Source of the DNA: Pontibacter roseus DSM 17521
GTDB lineage: Bacteria; Bacteroidota; Bacteroidia; Cytophagales; Hymenobacteraceae
Assembly: GCF_000373265.1 (NCBI RefSeq)
Contig: NZ_KB890761.1
Coordinates: 545,389 to 609,388 of the forward strand
Length of the DNA: 64,000 bases
Direction of reading: 5' to 3'
Under the pieces are notes generated by a model. It saw nothing but the letters and a program-made list of their open reading frames with translations, was not told where the DNA came from and made no database searches. The stretch's first letter is position 1. Every line of letters starts with the position of its first letter. This document shows, one piece after another, positions 32,231-40,758 of this stretch. The position numbers were made by a program, and so were the translations under genes.

Positions 32231-32608
32231 ATGGAGTATAAAATTGTTGAGAAATCACTTTTTGCGCGTATAGCCCGCATGGTGCTGAAGAGCCGGAACG
32301 TGGCCATGGTGCTCGGGAAGACAATCCATTTGAGCGGTGTGAAGCGCGATGCCTTTTTGCAGGACAGCGGCTGGCTGGCGCATGAACTGTGCCACATCCG
32401 GCAGTTTCAGGAGCACGGTTACCTGCGGTTTTTGTGGCTATACCTGAAGGAGTCGATGCGGGTGGGCTACTACAACAACAAGTATGAGGTGGAGGCCCGC
32501 ATTGCCGGCCTGAAGGGCGAGCAGCACCTGCTTGCCAGCCAAAAAGCAGACAGCACCGTGAATCCTACAGAACTGCCGCTGCCCTCCGATGTGCGCAAGG
32601 AGAGTTGA
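32231..32608 (+). CDS. Small HExxH protein, DUF4157-like
   Basis: A 125-aa protein starting MEYKIVEKSLFARIARMVLK. The only motif is WLAHELCHIRQFQEHG, an HExxH-xxQ pattern like the DUF4157 peptidase-like domain, followed by aromatic helix YLRFLWLYLKESMRVGYYNN. There is no signal peptide. The short length leaves room for little beyond the metal site, so proteolysis is uncertain. An iterated word encodes LYL at about 32440. Confidence 0.75.
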   Translation: MEYKIVEKSLFARIARMVLKSRNVAMVLGKTIHLSGVKRDAFLQDSGWLAHELCHIRQFQEHGYLRFLWLYLKESMRVGYYNNKYEVEARIAGLKGEQHLLASQKADSTVNPTELPLPSDVRKES

Positions 32609-32731
32609 GTGAAGTTAGAAAGGTAAATAATGTGGGGAAACAGGCAGGTATACCTTCAGTCCAGCTTCTGCTGCTACTCTGGAAGGGTAAGCCAGTTGGC
32701 AGAACGCAAGAAGCACATTTACTAAAAAAGG

Positions 32732-32766
32732 AAAGAGGGTATGGCGCACTTGCCATACCCTCTTTT
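32732..32766. terminator. Bidirectional terminator, stem tip GGTATGG
   Basis: A 14-bp stem AAAGAGGGTATGGC with GCCATACCCTCTTT over GCACTT. It lies between the convergent genes ending at 32608 and 32793. A variant of the iterated word forms the upper stem. Confidence 0.8.
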
Positions 32767-32792
32767 TAGAATCTTACTATTGTTTGTTGCGG

Positions 32793-33422
32793 CTATGCCT
32801 CACGCCATTTAATGGTGCAGCCAATTGCCTTCGTGTTGGGCTGGCTTACCGCCTTGCCTGCCACCAGTTCGTCCAGGGCAGCTTCGGCGTATTTCTTCTG
32901 CACTTTCTCCGGCTCGCGCGAGCTGTCATCTATCGTGCCGATGTAGGCTACCTTATACTGACCGTCTGGCTGCTTCTGCACCACGTACAGGTGTGGTGTG
33001 CGGGTGGCGCCATAGGCTTTCGTTATTTCCTGGGTCTCATCGAGCAGGTATGGGAACGGGAATTTCTTCTCCTTGGCCCGCTGCTGCATGTGCCCGAATG
33101 AATCCTCCGGCGATGCCTGCACGTCATTCGGGTTGATGGCGATAACCGGATATCCCTGCGGCGCATATTTGTTGTGCAGCGCAATAATGCGGTCTTCGTA
33201 AGCCACAGAGTAGGGGCAGGTGTTGCAGGTGAAGGTCACGATGAATCCCTTGGCATCTTGGAAATCGCTCATCGATACCATCTTGCCATCCACGTTCTTC
33301 AGCTTGAAGTCACGGGCCGCATCGCCCACCTGGTAACCTGGGTCAGCGGGAACGGCAGCCAGCAACACGCCCATCAGCAGGAAGCAGGCCAGGTAAAGGA
33401 ACGGAGTCTTTCTTTTCTTCAT
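32793..33422 (-). CDS. Exported peroxiredoxin/redoxin-like protein
   Basis: A 209-aa protein with an N-terminal signal anchor (FLYLACFLLMGVLLAAVPA). A redoxin domain of the AhpC/TSA type follows: DAARDFKLKNVDGKMVSMSD, then FIVTFTCNTCPYSVAYE with a CxxC (CNTC), and the cis-Pro region YGATRTPHLYVV. It is probably a periplasmic thiol oxidoreductase. It lies 12 bp after the TlpA-like gene, in the same transcript, so the pair acts in envelope redox homeostasis. Confidence 0.9.
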   Translation of the reverse strand: MKKRKTPFLYLACFLLMGVLLAAVPADPGYQVGDAARDFKLKNVDGKMVSMSDFQDAKGFIVTFTCNTCPYSVAYEDRIIALHNKYAPQGYPVIAINPNDVQASPEDSFGHMQQRAKEKKFPFPYLLDETQEITKAYGATRTPHLYVVQKQPDGQYKVAYIGTIDDSSREPEKVQKKYAEAALDELVAGKAVSQPNTKAIGCTIKWREA

Positions 33423-33434
33423 GTAGGTGGAAGG

Positions 33435-33947
33435 TTATGGTTTATATTGTTGAATGAGTTTTTCTAGTTCCTCCTGCGTGAGCTCGCGCTCCACGAATTC
33501 GTACTGCTTGCGCTTGTTGTTGAAGAGCATGGTGGCAGGTATGGCCCCTGACCATTTCGGTTCTATCTTGTCTATCCAGGTGTTGCCGTCCGGCTCGTCG
33601 AGCAGCAGCAGCCGCGATTTCAGATTGCGTTTCTGAACGAAAGGCACCACGCGCTTCTCCAGGTCCTGCACGGCATCCATGCTCACCAGAATCACCCGCA
33701 CCGGCTGGTCTTTGTACTGCTGGTTGGCCGCCTCAAAGTAGGGCATCTCCTTGATGCAGGGCTTGCACCAGGTGGCCCAGAAGTTCACCACATACAGCGT
33801 GTCGTGCGGCGATTGGCGTATCTCTTGCAGCTGCTCAAACTTGATGGTCTGCACTGGCTGCTGCGCCAGGGCTGTGGCGGCAGGCCAGAGGATGAGGGCA
33901 GCAACCAGACCCATTAGCTGGTTCCTAAGTTTTCCTGTCATAGTCAT
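33435..33947 (-). CDS. TlpA-like thiol-disulfide oxidoreductase
   Basis: A 170-aa thioredoxin-fold protein. The start MTMTGKLRNQLMGLVAALIL is preferred over the ATG three codons upstream. The signal peptide ends near ALAQQ. The redox centre is VVNFWATWCKPCIKEMPYF (WCxPC), with the cis-Pro motif GAIPATMLFN. It is probably periplasmic, reducing disulfides of envelope or cytochrome proteins. A 7-bp hairpin (33961-33978) lies in its leader. It is first in a two-gene operon with the redoxin. Confidence 0.93.
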   Translation of the reverse strand: MTMTGKLRNQLMGLVAALILWPAATALAQQPVQTIKFEQLQEIRQSPHDTLYVVNFWATWCKPCIKEMPYFEAANQQYKDQPVRVILVSMDAVQDLEKRVVPFVQKRNLKSRLLLLDEPDGNTWIDKIEPKWSGAIPATMLFNNKRKQYEFVERELTQEELEKLIQQYKP

Positions 33948-34056
33948 GTAACGCATACGGGCGGCAATGTATTGCCGCTGCTAATTTCTAACAATTTAGT
34001 TCTTAAATCGTTTCCAAAGAACACATGTATGTTAAACCAACAAAACAAACTTGACA

Positions 34057-34611
34057 ATGGCGAATAAACTAGATGGAAAGAAAGTGGCGATACTGGTGAC
34101 GGACGGGTTTGAGCAGGTAGAGCTGACGGAGCCAAAGAAGGCATTGGAAGAGGCAGGCGCCCAGACGCACATCATAGCGCCCAAAGGCGGAGAGGTGAAA
34201 GGCTGGAACCACACCGACTGGGGCGACACCCTTAAAGTGGATAAGCAGCTGAACAGCGTGAACGCCGATGAATACCATGCGCTGCTGCTGCCCGGCGGCG
34301 TGATGAACCCCGACAAGCTGCGCGGCGATAAGGACGTAGTGGCCTTCGTGAGCAAGTTCATGGAGGCAGGCAAGCCAGTAGCGGCCATCTGCCACGGCCC
34401 CTGGACGCTCATTGAGACTGGCAAAGTGAAGGGTAAGAAGATGACCAGCTACCATACCTTGAAGACTGACCTCAAAAACGCCGGCGCTGACTGGGTAGAT
34501 GAAGAAGTGGTAGTGGACAACGGCCTGGTGACGAGCCGCAACCCGGACGACATACCTGCCTTCAACAAGAAGATGATAGAAGAGATAGCCGAAGGCCGTC
34601 ACGACAGATAA
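34057..34611 (+). CDS. DJ-1/PfpI-family protein (YhbO-like)
   Basis: A 184-aa protein starting at the ATG at 34057. The nucleophile is C112 with H113 in VAAICHGPWTLIE, and E19 in FEQVELTEP completes the site. This family (YhbO/PfpI) includes reported deglycases, proteases and general stress proteins. The long insertion GGEVKGWNHTDWGDTLKVD is typical of the YhbO clade. It ends 12 bp before a strong terminator and is monocistronic. Confidence 0.93.
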   Translation: MANKLDGKKVAILVTDGFEQVELTEPKKALEEAGAQTHIIAPKGGEVKGWNHTDWGDTLKVDKQLNSVNADEYHALLLPGGVMNPDKLRGDKDVVAFVSKFMEAGKPVAAICHGPWTLIETGKVKGKKMTSYHTLKTDLKNAGADWVDEEVVVDNGLVTSRNPDDIPAFNKKMIEEIAEGRHDR

Positions 34612-34623
34612 CCAACAAGACAC

Positions 34624-34664
34624 AAAAGCGGCGGCTCCATACCAGGTATGGAGCCGCCGCTTTT
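34624..34664. terminator. Perfect 20-bp-stem terminator tipped by CATACC/GGTATG
   Basis: AAAAGCGGCGGCTCCATACC pairs with its exact complement across a single A, giving a CC-A-GG turn, and T6 follows. The tip is an inverted pair of the iterated word's core. It lies between a + gene and a convergent - gene. Confidence 0.85.
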
Positions 34665-34699
34665 TTATGCCTATGCTATACCTACAGCTATACCTATAC

Positions 34700-35245
34700 C
34701 TAGGGCTGCAGCAGTGCCAGCAGCTGCTCGGCTGGTTGCTCCAGCAGGTAGACCAGCACCACATCGAGCACCAGCAGGAACAGGCCCTGCAGCACGACCG
34801 ATTGGCCCCAGCCCAGTTGCTGCTCTGTCTTCGGGGAGTTCTTGGCCAGCTCTTTCAGGTAGGCACCCAAGAGCAGGAACGCCACATCCATCCCAATGCT
34901 CAGGTAGAACACCTTGATGTACCCGTAGTGGAAGCGCACGCTTTCGCTCAGAGTGCGCGTGGCGGCGTCATACGACAATATATAATACAGAGCCGCACCG
35001 GCGATAAGGACATTGACGATGTTCCAGTAGATGTTCATCTGGTGGAAGTAGCGCTTGTTTCGGGACGACTTAGTGAGTTTGAAGCTGCCCACCACAATGT
35101 TGAGGAGCGCCCACATACCTAGCACCAGCATACCAATCTTCAGGGTCTCTGCCTGCCGCAGGTTAAACGAAGCAAGGGCATCGCTCTGCGCATTGGCTGC
35201 CAGCGAGAGCAGCAAAAGGGGGAGCAGGCAAAGGTATTTTCTCAT
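34700..35245 (-). CDS. Four-helix membrane protein with signal peptide, unknown
   Basis: A 181-aa protein. MRKYLCLLPLLLLSLAANAQ is a signal peptide. Four membrane helices follow: GMLVLGMWALLNIVVG, YWNIVNVLIAGAALYYIL, FYLSIGMDVAFLLLGAYL and GLFLLVLDVVLVYLL. Conserved-looking loops are RNKRYFHQMNIYWN and FHYGYIK. I recognise similar proteins in Bacteroidota but no function. It is monocistronic. Confidence 0.75.
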   Translation of the reverse strand: MRKYLCLLPLLLLSLAANAQSDALASFNLRQAETLKIGMLVLGMWALLNIVVGSFKLTKSSRNKRYFHQMNIYWNIVNVLIAGAALYYILSYDAATRTLSESVRFHYGYIKVFYLSIGMDVAFLLLGAYLKELAKNSPKTEQQLGWGQSVVLQGLFLLVLDVVLVYLLEQPAEQLLALLQP

Positions 35246-35373
35246 AATATGTCCTTAAATGGTTTGTGTAGGAACGTATTACGGGTGACTTTAGCGTATG
35301 GGGTGCCTGTAATTTGACAGGAGTAGTGCAATTGCTGTAACGGGAAAAGTAGGGCAGGTGTTTGATTTACAGC

Positions 35374-36099
35374 TTATTGCTTGGTGGCCACTAGGTCTAA
35401 TCCAATATTGACGGCCGGGTGAATCGTCTTATTTCCAAGTGATTCGTCAGCGCCGTAGGTCAGGTCCCAGTTGGTGCGGTCGATGTTGAAGTTGGCCTGC
35501 GCCCGCAGCACAGAGTCCTCCACAACGACCCTGGCCGGGAAGCTGACGCTTTTGGTGACGTCCTTGATGGTCAGGTTGCCCGTGACGCGGTGCGTGGGGT
35601 TCTTGATGCGATGCTCCTTCGAGTGGTTGGTGCCGTAAACCGGCTCCTGGCGGGAGGTGCTGTCATAAGGCGCAACAGAGGTGATTTCGAACAGGGCGGT
35701 TGGGTGCTGCTCCACATCAAAGAACTCTACTGACCGCAGGTGCCCCGTCAGTTTCTTATTGGCAGCCTCGCCAATGCGTTTGTCTTCTGAGCGCACGGAT
35801 TGCATGTCAAAAACCGTTCTGCCGCTGCTCGCCATCCCATTGTGCAGGTTGATGTGCCCTTCCTGAATCTTGATGATGCCGTTGTGCCTGCCTGTCACTT
35901 TGGCCCCGACCCAAGTCAATGTGCTGTTGGCTGTGTCAATCCGGAAAGTCTCGTCGAAGCTACCGGAGTGAAGGCTTCTGACGGCGGCTCCTACCTCTGC
36001 CACATCCGTTTGCACGGTTGTGTCGCAGCAGCACAGGAGTGCCACCAGTAAGCTTGCCCATACAGCTGTAATGCCGCTATGTCGGTGTCTGCTCATCAT
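35374..36099 (-). CDS. YceI-family lipoprotein
   Basis: A 241-aa protein with lipobox LLVALLCCCD. The YceI lipocalin-like domain covers about residues 50-240: FRIDTANSTLTWVGAKVTG, then TGHLRSVEFFDVEQHPTALF, VTGNLTIKDVTKSVSFPARV and FNIDRTNWDLTYG. YceI proteins bind isoprenoids or amphiphiles in the periplasm. A charged insert, GTNHSKEHRIKNPTHR, replaces the usual short loop. It is monocistronic. Confidence 0.93.
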   Translation of the reverse strand: MMSRHRHSGITAVWASLLVALLCCCDTTVQTDVAEVGAAVRSLHSGSFDETFRIDTANSTLTWVGAKVTGRHNGIIKIQEGHINLHNGMASSGRTVFDMQSVRSEDKRIGEAANKKLTGHLRSVEFFDVEQHPTALFEITSVAPYDSTSRQEPVYGTNHSKEHRIKNPTHRVTGNLTIKDVTKSVSFPARVVVEDSVLRAQANFNIDRTNWDLTYGADESLGNKTIHPAVNIGLDLVATKQ

Positions 36100-36227
36100 A
36101 CCAGGTGCTTGCCGATGCCGAATCCACCCGACGCCGGTTCTTTTAAATACGCAAAGAGGTGGCTAAGCGGTTAGGCTGAGCTAATCGAGTGGAGGGGAAA
36201 GCACCTACAGGCAGCCAGGATACGCGG

Positions 36228-36863
36228 TTAGAAGCCTACTCCCAGGTATACCTGAAATACCCCGTGCTTGATGTCCTGATTGATTTTCTGCCCCAGGTCG
36301 TTCTGCTTGCGCAGGTCGGCAAAGCCCAGGTTGTAGCGCGCACCCAACCTGAAGCGGCTGACACGAGCCTCGCCACCGGCGGCTATACCATAGTCGAAGG
36401 TGTTGAAAGGCTCCAGGTCAATCTCCTTATCCTCTTCCTTCGACGCTAACATCAACCCCACTTGCGGACCGAAGTGGACGCTCACGTTCTCTGTGATGTT
36501 AAACACGGCCAGCACAGGCACTTCCAGATAGTCGTAGCGGAAGGTGGAGTCGTTGCGTTCCATGCCCTTGCGGGAGTAGAGTGCCTCGGGCTGTATGGAG
36601 AAGAAGCCGCCGCCGATAGCAAATTGCGTAAACACTCCAGCATGGAAGCTGGTGAGCCCACTGATGCTGCCCAACAAATCTTTGTCGCTGCCCTCCAGGC
36701 TGGCGAAGTTTACGCCGCCCTTTATGCCGAAGCCAGAGTTATTGCCAGGAGAACTAGACAGGTTGTGGTTCTGCCGTCCCGCCGAGGGGCCATAGGATTC
36801 GTCTTGGGCGTAGGTGCAGAGTGAAAACAGGAATGTTATCGCAAACAGTATGGGCTTCTTCAT
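36228..36863 (-). CDS. PorT-like outer-membrane beta-barrel
   Basis: A 211-aa protein starting MKKPILFAITFLFSLCTYAQ, a clear signal peptide. FGIKGGVNFASLEG, FHAGVFTQFAIGGGFFSIQP, YSRKGMERND and YLEVPVLAVF follow, the strand signatures of the PorT/outer-membrane-protein-beta-barrel-2 family. The C-terminus ends in an aromatic beta strand (GVFQVYLGVGF), as barrels need for BAM. It probably forms an 8-strand barrel of unknown role. The longer upstream frame is non-coding. Confidence 0.88.
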   Translation of the reverse strand: MKKPILFAITFLFSLCTYAQDESYGPSAGRQNHNLSSSPGNNSGFGIKGGVNFASLEGSDKDLLGSISGLTSFHAGVFTQFAIGGGFFSIQPEALYSRKGMERNDSTFRYDYLEVPVLAVFNITENVSVHFGPQVGLMLASKEEDKEIDLEPFNTFDYGIAAGGEARVSRFRLGARYNLGFADLRKQNDLGQKINQDIKHGVFQVYLGVGF

Positions 36864-37246
36864 GTTGTGGGTTGTTGGGTGTGGTTCAAGGTATAGGTGG
36901 GTATGCACTGGGGCGCTTATGGTCCTGCTAATATATCGAATTTGAGATATAAAGGTTGCGCTTGGGTCCGAAGGTATAGCAGTGTTGGAGTTCGGGTTTT
37001 CAATGCTATAGGAATCCATGCTCTAGCACATGAGCTGCCGCACCTCACGCTTTGCATATCTACTGTGCAATTTGCACTGGCCTGGCTAATCATGTAGGGG
37101 AAAAAAGGCAAATAAAAGGTAAATCAGGTGTACAACAACTGGGTGCCGGTAGCTTTACATAGCGTTGACTTTTTTGCACGTTGAGATGGCGTGTTGTGAA
37201 ATTGTGAAGAAATAGACCTGAAATTAACAGGGTGTTAACAGTAAAC

Positions 37247-37347
37247 GGTGGATAATTCACACAAATCAACATAGTTATCCACATTTATCCACAGGCAAAA
37301 GCCGCTTTGTAGGCACAATTCTATATAGTTTGCGGCACTTATTCACC
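37247..37347. other. DnaA-box cluster, putative oriC
   Basis: Two perfect TTATCCACA boxes lie at 37275-37283 and 37285-37293, 10 bp apart in phase. One-mismatch boxes lie at 37247-37255 (minus), 37253-37261 (TAATTCACA) and 37339-37347 (TTATTCACC). The neighbouring left side is AT-rich. No dnaA gene is in the window and I cannot see a clear gene-orientation switch, so it may instead be a DnaA titration or regulatory site. Confidence 0.5.
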
Positions 37348-37468
37348 GATGTGCATTTCTGCCAGGCCTTGCCTCTGTGCGTAGTAAATTGCACTGTATC
37401 AGAGGAGGTATAGGAGGAAAGGTTATTTTAATTTGATGCACCGCAAACCAGTGCCGCCCCGGATTTGT

Positions 37469-37476
37469 TAAATTTG
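37469..37476 (+). promoter_or_regulatory. -7 box TAAATTTG, deacetylase gene
   Basis: A perfect TAnnTTTG box ending 4 bp before the ATG at 37481; a leaderless message is expected. No good -33 is seen. Confidence 0.4.
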
Positions 37477-37480
37477 CGCT

Positions 37481-38383
37481 ATGTTGAAAATCGCCTGGTC
37501 TGAGAAATTCGCCCACTCCCTGCCGGAAGGCCACCGCTTCCCGATGGCCAAATATGACTTGTTGCCGGAGCAGTTGCTCTACGAAGGCACTATCACAGAG
37601 GCGAATCTGTTTGCGCCGCAGCCACTCGAGGAGCAGTATATCCTGGACACGCACGACGGTTCCTATTGGCAGCGCTTGCGCAACCTGGAGCTCAGCCCAT
37701 CTGAGATACGCAAGACAGGGTTTCCGCTTTCAGCGGAGCTGGTGCAGCGGGAAATCGTCATCATGAACGGTACGCTGCAGGCGGCGCTTTTCGCGCTGGA
37801 GTATGGCATCGGCATGAACATAGCGGGCGGCACGCACCATGCTTTCACGGACAGGGGGGAGGGTTTTTGCCTGCTCAACGACATCGCCATAGCAGCCAAC
37901 CACCTGCTCAGGTATAAGAGTATCAGCAAGGTGCTGGTAGTGGATTTGGATGTGCACCAGGGCAACGGAACAGCTCAGATTTTCCAGGACGAGCCGCGCG
38001 TGTTCACCTTCAGCATGCACGGCGGCCACAATTACCCTTTCCATAAAGAGAAATCTAACTTGGATATACCGCTGGCGGAGGGCACTGATGACAAAACCTA
38101 CCTGAAACTACTGCGCGAGCACCTGCCGAAACTGCTGGAGGAGCAGGAGCCGGAATTCGTGTTCTTCCAGTCTGGGGTGGATGTGCTGGCAACTGACAAA
38201 TTGGGTAAGCTGGGCTTGAGCATAGAGGGCTGCCGCGAACGCGACAGGCTGGTGCTGGAAGCCTGCGCCAAAAACAAACTCCCCGTCACGGTGAGTATGG
38301 GCGGCGGCTACTCCAAGCAGATTGCCCACATCGTGGAGGCGCACGCCAACACGTTCCGGCTGGCGCAGCATCTCTTCTTCTAG
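37481..38383 (+). CDS. Histone deacetylase-family hydrolase (AcuC-like)
   Basis: A 300-aa zinc hydrolase of the arginase/deacetylase fold. Catalytic His pair: GGTHHAFTDRGEGFC. Metal ligands: VVDLDVHQGNGTA. Further family motifs are FSMHGGHNYPF and SMGGGYSK. In bacteria this class deacetylates acetyl-lysine (AcuC) or small acetylated amines. The length and the N-terminal MLKIAWSEKFAHSLPEGHRF are those of the class IV-like group common in Bacteroidota. It lies next to the putative origin, reading away from it, and is followed convergently by a small membrane protein gene. Confidence 0.93.
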   Translation: MLKIAWSEKFAHSLPEGHRFPMAKYDLLPEQLLYEGTITEANLFAPQPLEEQYILDTHDGSYWQRLRNLELSPSEIRKTGFPLSAELVQREIVIMNGTLQAALFALEYGIGMNIAGGTHHAFTDRGEGFCLLNDIAIAANHLLRYKSISKVLVVDLDVHQGNGTAQIFQDEPRVFTFSMHGGHNYPFHKEKSNLDIPLAEGTDDKTYLKLLREHLPKLLEEQEPEFVFFQSGVDVLATDKLGKLGLSIEGCRERDRLVLEACAKNKLPVTVSMGGGYSKQIAHIVEAHANTFRLAQHLFF

Positions 38384-38385
38384 GG

Positions 38386-38604
38386 CTAGTACCTGGTCTT
38401 GAGCTTGTCGCCTTCGTCTTTCTGCTCCCCCTTGGTACCCGGCATGACCTGCTTGAGCACAATGTAGATGATTGGGGCCAGAACGAGCACCAGGATGATG
38501 AACAGCGCCGCCTTCAGCACCTTCACGAAAATAGAGATGACCAGAACAGACAGGATGAGGGAGACTGTGAAGAGAATCCAGAAGTTGATTGTGCTTTTGC
38601 TCAT
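38386..38604 (-). CDS. Small two-helix membrane protein (72 aa)
   Basis: A 72-aa protein starting MSKSTINFWILFTVSLILSV. Two hydrophobic helices (about residues 8-28 and 31-52) are followed by a charged tail, KGEQKDEGDKLKTRY. No family is recognised. Its stop lies 2 bp from the stop of the convergent deacetylase gene. Function is unknown. Confidence 0.65.
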   Translation of the reverse strand: MSKSTINFWILFTVSLILSVLVISIFVKVLKAALFIILVLVLAPIIYIVLKQVMPGTKGEQKDEGDKLKTRY

Positions 38605-38727
38605 GTTTTTTTGTTTGGTTGCGGCCTGGCAGCTTCGTCCTGTCACTGTGTGTTAAAGCCGCACAAGGTATAGCAGGAGGATGAAAGCTTCGTATGCCAA
38701 AGGCTGTGTTTCACTAAGATACTAATT

Positions 38728-39429
38728 TTAAGGCTTTTCCAAAAGCAACTGCCACCGGAAGGCCCACATCCACTGCAGGCTATACCTGTCTACACCCGCT
38801 TCGTGCAGCAGCCGCTCCAGCTCCTCGCGGCTAAAGGCCCGCCGCACAGAGAGCGGCGCATCGTTCTTCACCAGGTAAGAAGTCGGGAAAATGCGGGTCA
38901 GCCACTTGATGGAATAATACGCCAGCCAGTGGCGGTGCAAATCGTTGATGATGACAGCTATAAGCACTTGCCGGTGCAATTGGCGGAACATAGCAACGAG
39001 CTGCTCGTTGGTGAAGTGGTGGCAGAACAAGCTGCAAACGATGATGTCATATTGCTGTTGCTGGAACTGACCAGAAAGGACATCCTGCTGTTCTATTGCT
39101 ATTTCAGGGAAGCCGCCGCAGCGCTGCCGGGCGTACTGCACCATGAAATCATTAGCGTCTATACCTGTCAGCTGCAGCTTGATGTTTTTGCGGCGTGCCC
39201 ACTTAGCAATGCTGCGCAGGGTGTCGCCGCCGCCGCAGCCAATGTCCGCTATGTGCAGGGGAGGGCCCGAGTAGCCAGCCAGCAGTTTTTCCAGGGCATT
39301 CAGCACCACTTTGTACCCGCCCAGCCAGGTGTTGATGACCTCCAGTTCCTCCAGGTTTCGGCGCAGCTCGTCCCCCGACAGGTTGAGGTCATCCATCAAC
39401 TCAGGCTCATACGACCGTTGCTTCAGCAT
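38728..39429 (-). CDS. SAM-dependent methyltransferase of the type III PKS cluster
   Basis: A 233-aa class I methyltransferase. Motif I is LHIADIGCGGGDTLR (about residues 58-72); GIDANDFMVQYA is the acidic loop; YDIIVCSLFCHHF is motif IV. The C-terminal region SYLVKNDAPLSVRRAFSREEL resembles UbiE/phenol O- or C-methyltransferases in Bacteroidota polyketide loci. Its start overlaps the end of the polyketide synthase gene by 23 bp, so it is translationally coupled and probably methylates the synthase product (inference). Confidence 0.9.
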   Translation of the reverse strand: MLKQRSYEPELMDDLNLSGDELRRNLEELEVINTWLGGYKVVLNALEKLLAGYSGPPLHIADIGCGGGDTLRSIAKWARRKNIKLQLTGIDANDFMVQYARQRCGGFPEIAIEQQDVLSGQFQQQQYDIIVCSLFCHHFTNEQLVAMFRQLHRQVLIAVIINDLHRHWLAYYSIKWLTRIFPTSYLVKNDAPLSVRRAFSREELERLLHEAGVDRYSLQWMWAFRWQLLLEKP

Positions 39430-40531
39430 AGTGCACCTTTAACAACATAGATTCTAAGGTAAGGCCCGGGCCGAAGGCGAAACTCAGCACCGGCTCGTCC
39501 CGCTCTTTCAGGGTCAGGCTCTCCATCAGCTCCTTGAGCACAAACAGCACGGTGGCCGATGACATGTTCCCGAACTTGTGCAGCACCTGGTAGGCAAAGC
39601 GGTTGTCGTCGCGACTCATGCCCAACTCCTGCTCAATCACCTCCAGAATGCGCCTTCCGCCAGGGTGTATGGCAAAGAGCTTGATTTCAGGAAAGCTCGT
39701 TTTGAGCCCCTGCAGCAGCCGCTCCGTCAGCTGCCGGATGCCGCTTTTGATGAGGTCCGGCACGTAGGAGGAAAGCGTCATCTCAAAGCCGGTGTCGCCA
39801 ATGTGCCAGGCCATCTCGCGCTTGCCGGCAGGAGCCAGGTCGCAGTGGAAAGACTGTAATTCAAGGCTCACCTCCTGGCAGGGCTGCCCCTGCATGAGCA
39901 CGGCCGCGGCCCCGTCACCGAACAGCGCATTCGATACGATGTGGTCCTGCTCCGCATGCTTTTGGAAATGGATGGTACAGATTTCGGTGCACACCAGCAT
40001 CACCTTGGCCGAAGAGTCGGCTTTGCAGATGGCGTCAGCCAGCTTGATAGCATTGAAGGCGGCATAGCAGCCCATGAAATTGACAGCCGTGCGCTGCACG
40101 CAGGAGTTCAGCTCCAGCCGCTCCACCAACTCAATGTCCAGCCCGGGGGCATACATGCCTGTGCAACTCACGGTAATGAGGTGCGTCAGGTCCTGCATGG
40201 ATATGCCGCTGAGCTGCTGCAGGCAGTTTCGCACTGCCTCCTCCGACAAATCCACGGCATGCTTACGGTATACCTCCATCCGTTGCTGTACCGTGGGGAA
40301 AGGCTCTAGGTCAAGCGTGTTGGGATAGAAGGTATAGTCGCCGTTCTGGCGGGTATAGTCCTCGAGTACGCTGTAGCGCTGGCCAATGCCCGACACCCGG
40401 TAGAGGGCCTTCAACTTACGGCTTCCCTGCTCATCCAGCCGAAGGGCGGCGGCCATGAAGTCAGCGACTTGCATCTGTGGAATTTTGTGTGGCGGGTTAG
40501 CTGTGCCGATGCCGCATATGTAGCTTTTCAT
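39407..40531 (-). CDS. Type III polyketide synthase (chalcone/stilbene synthase family)
   Basis: A 374-aa thiolase-fold enzyme starting MKSYICGIGTANPPH. The catalytic triad is C155 (NFMGCYAAFNAIKLAD), H289 (LFAIHPGGRRIL) and N322 (HKFGNMSSATVLF). ALFGDGAAAVLMQG and the C-terminal SFAFGPGLTLESMLL are family signatures. It condenses an acyl-CoA or acyl-ACP with malonyl units to pyrones, phloroglucinols or resorcinols; the product is unknown. It precedes and overlaps the methyltransferase gene; the FAD oxidoreductase gene lies 227 bp upstream on the same strand. Confidence 0.95.
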   Translation of the reverse strand: MKSYICGIGTANPPHKIPQMQVADFMAAALRLDEQGSRKLKALYRVSGIGQRYSVLEDYTRQNGDYTFYPNTLDLEPFPTVQQRMEVYRKHAVDLSEEAVRNCLQQLSGISMQDLTHLITVSCTGMYAPGLDIELVERLELNSCVQRTAVNFMGCYAAFNAIKLADAICKADSSAKVMLVCTEICTIHFQKHAEQDHIVSNALFGDGAAAVLMQGQPCQEVSLELQSFHCDLAPAGKREMAWHIGDTGFEMTLSSYVPDLIKSGIRQLTERLLQGLKTSFPEIKLFAIHPGGRRILEVIEQELGMSRDDNRFAYQVLHKFGNMSSATVLFVLKELMESLTLKERDEPVLSFAFGPGLTLESMLLKVHYAEATVV

Positions 40532-40758
40532 GTGTCGTGGTGTCGTGTTAGATGCTTGCTGCCGGGTGCGCATGACCAGCAGGTATACCTGTCGCTCCGC
40601 ACCGCTTTACTGTTGAGCAAAAGCAGCGCGATGCATCACAGCAGGAACAGGCAGCAGGCCGATAGGTTTGGCAAATTCCTGCAGAAAGCGCGCATCAGCT
40701 AAAGTATGCTCTAAGTACGGAAGCTGCAGCTGTTAAGATGTTGGCAGGATAAAATGGA

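Larger units (their letters stand above)
36864..37480. other. 617-bp gap, candidate replication origin region
   Basis: The longest gene-free stretch outside the MITE region. It holds three iterated words (about 36888, 36971, 37407), an AT-rich section (37190-37330), clustered DnaA-box-like sequences (37247-37347) and the -7 box of the next gene. No credible open frame is seen. Confidence 0.65.
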
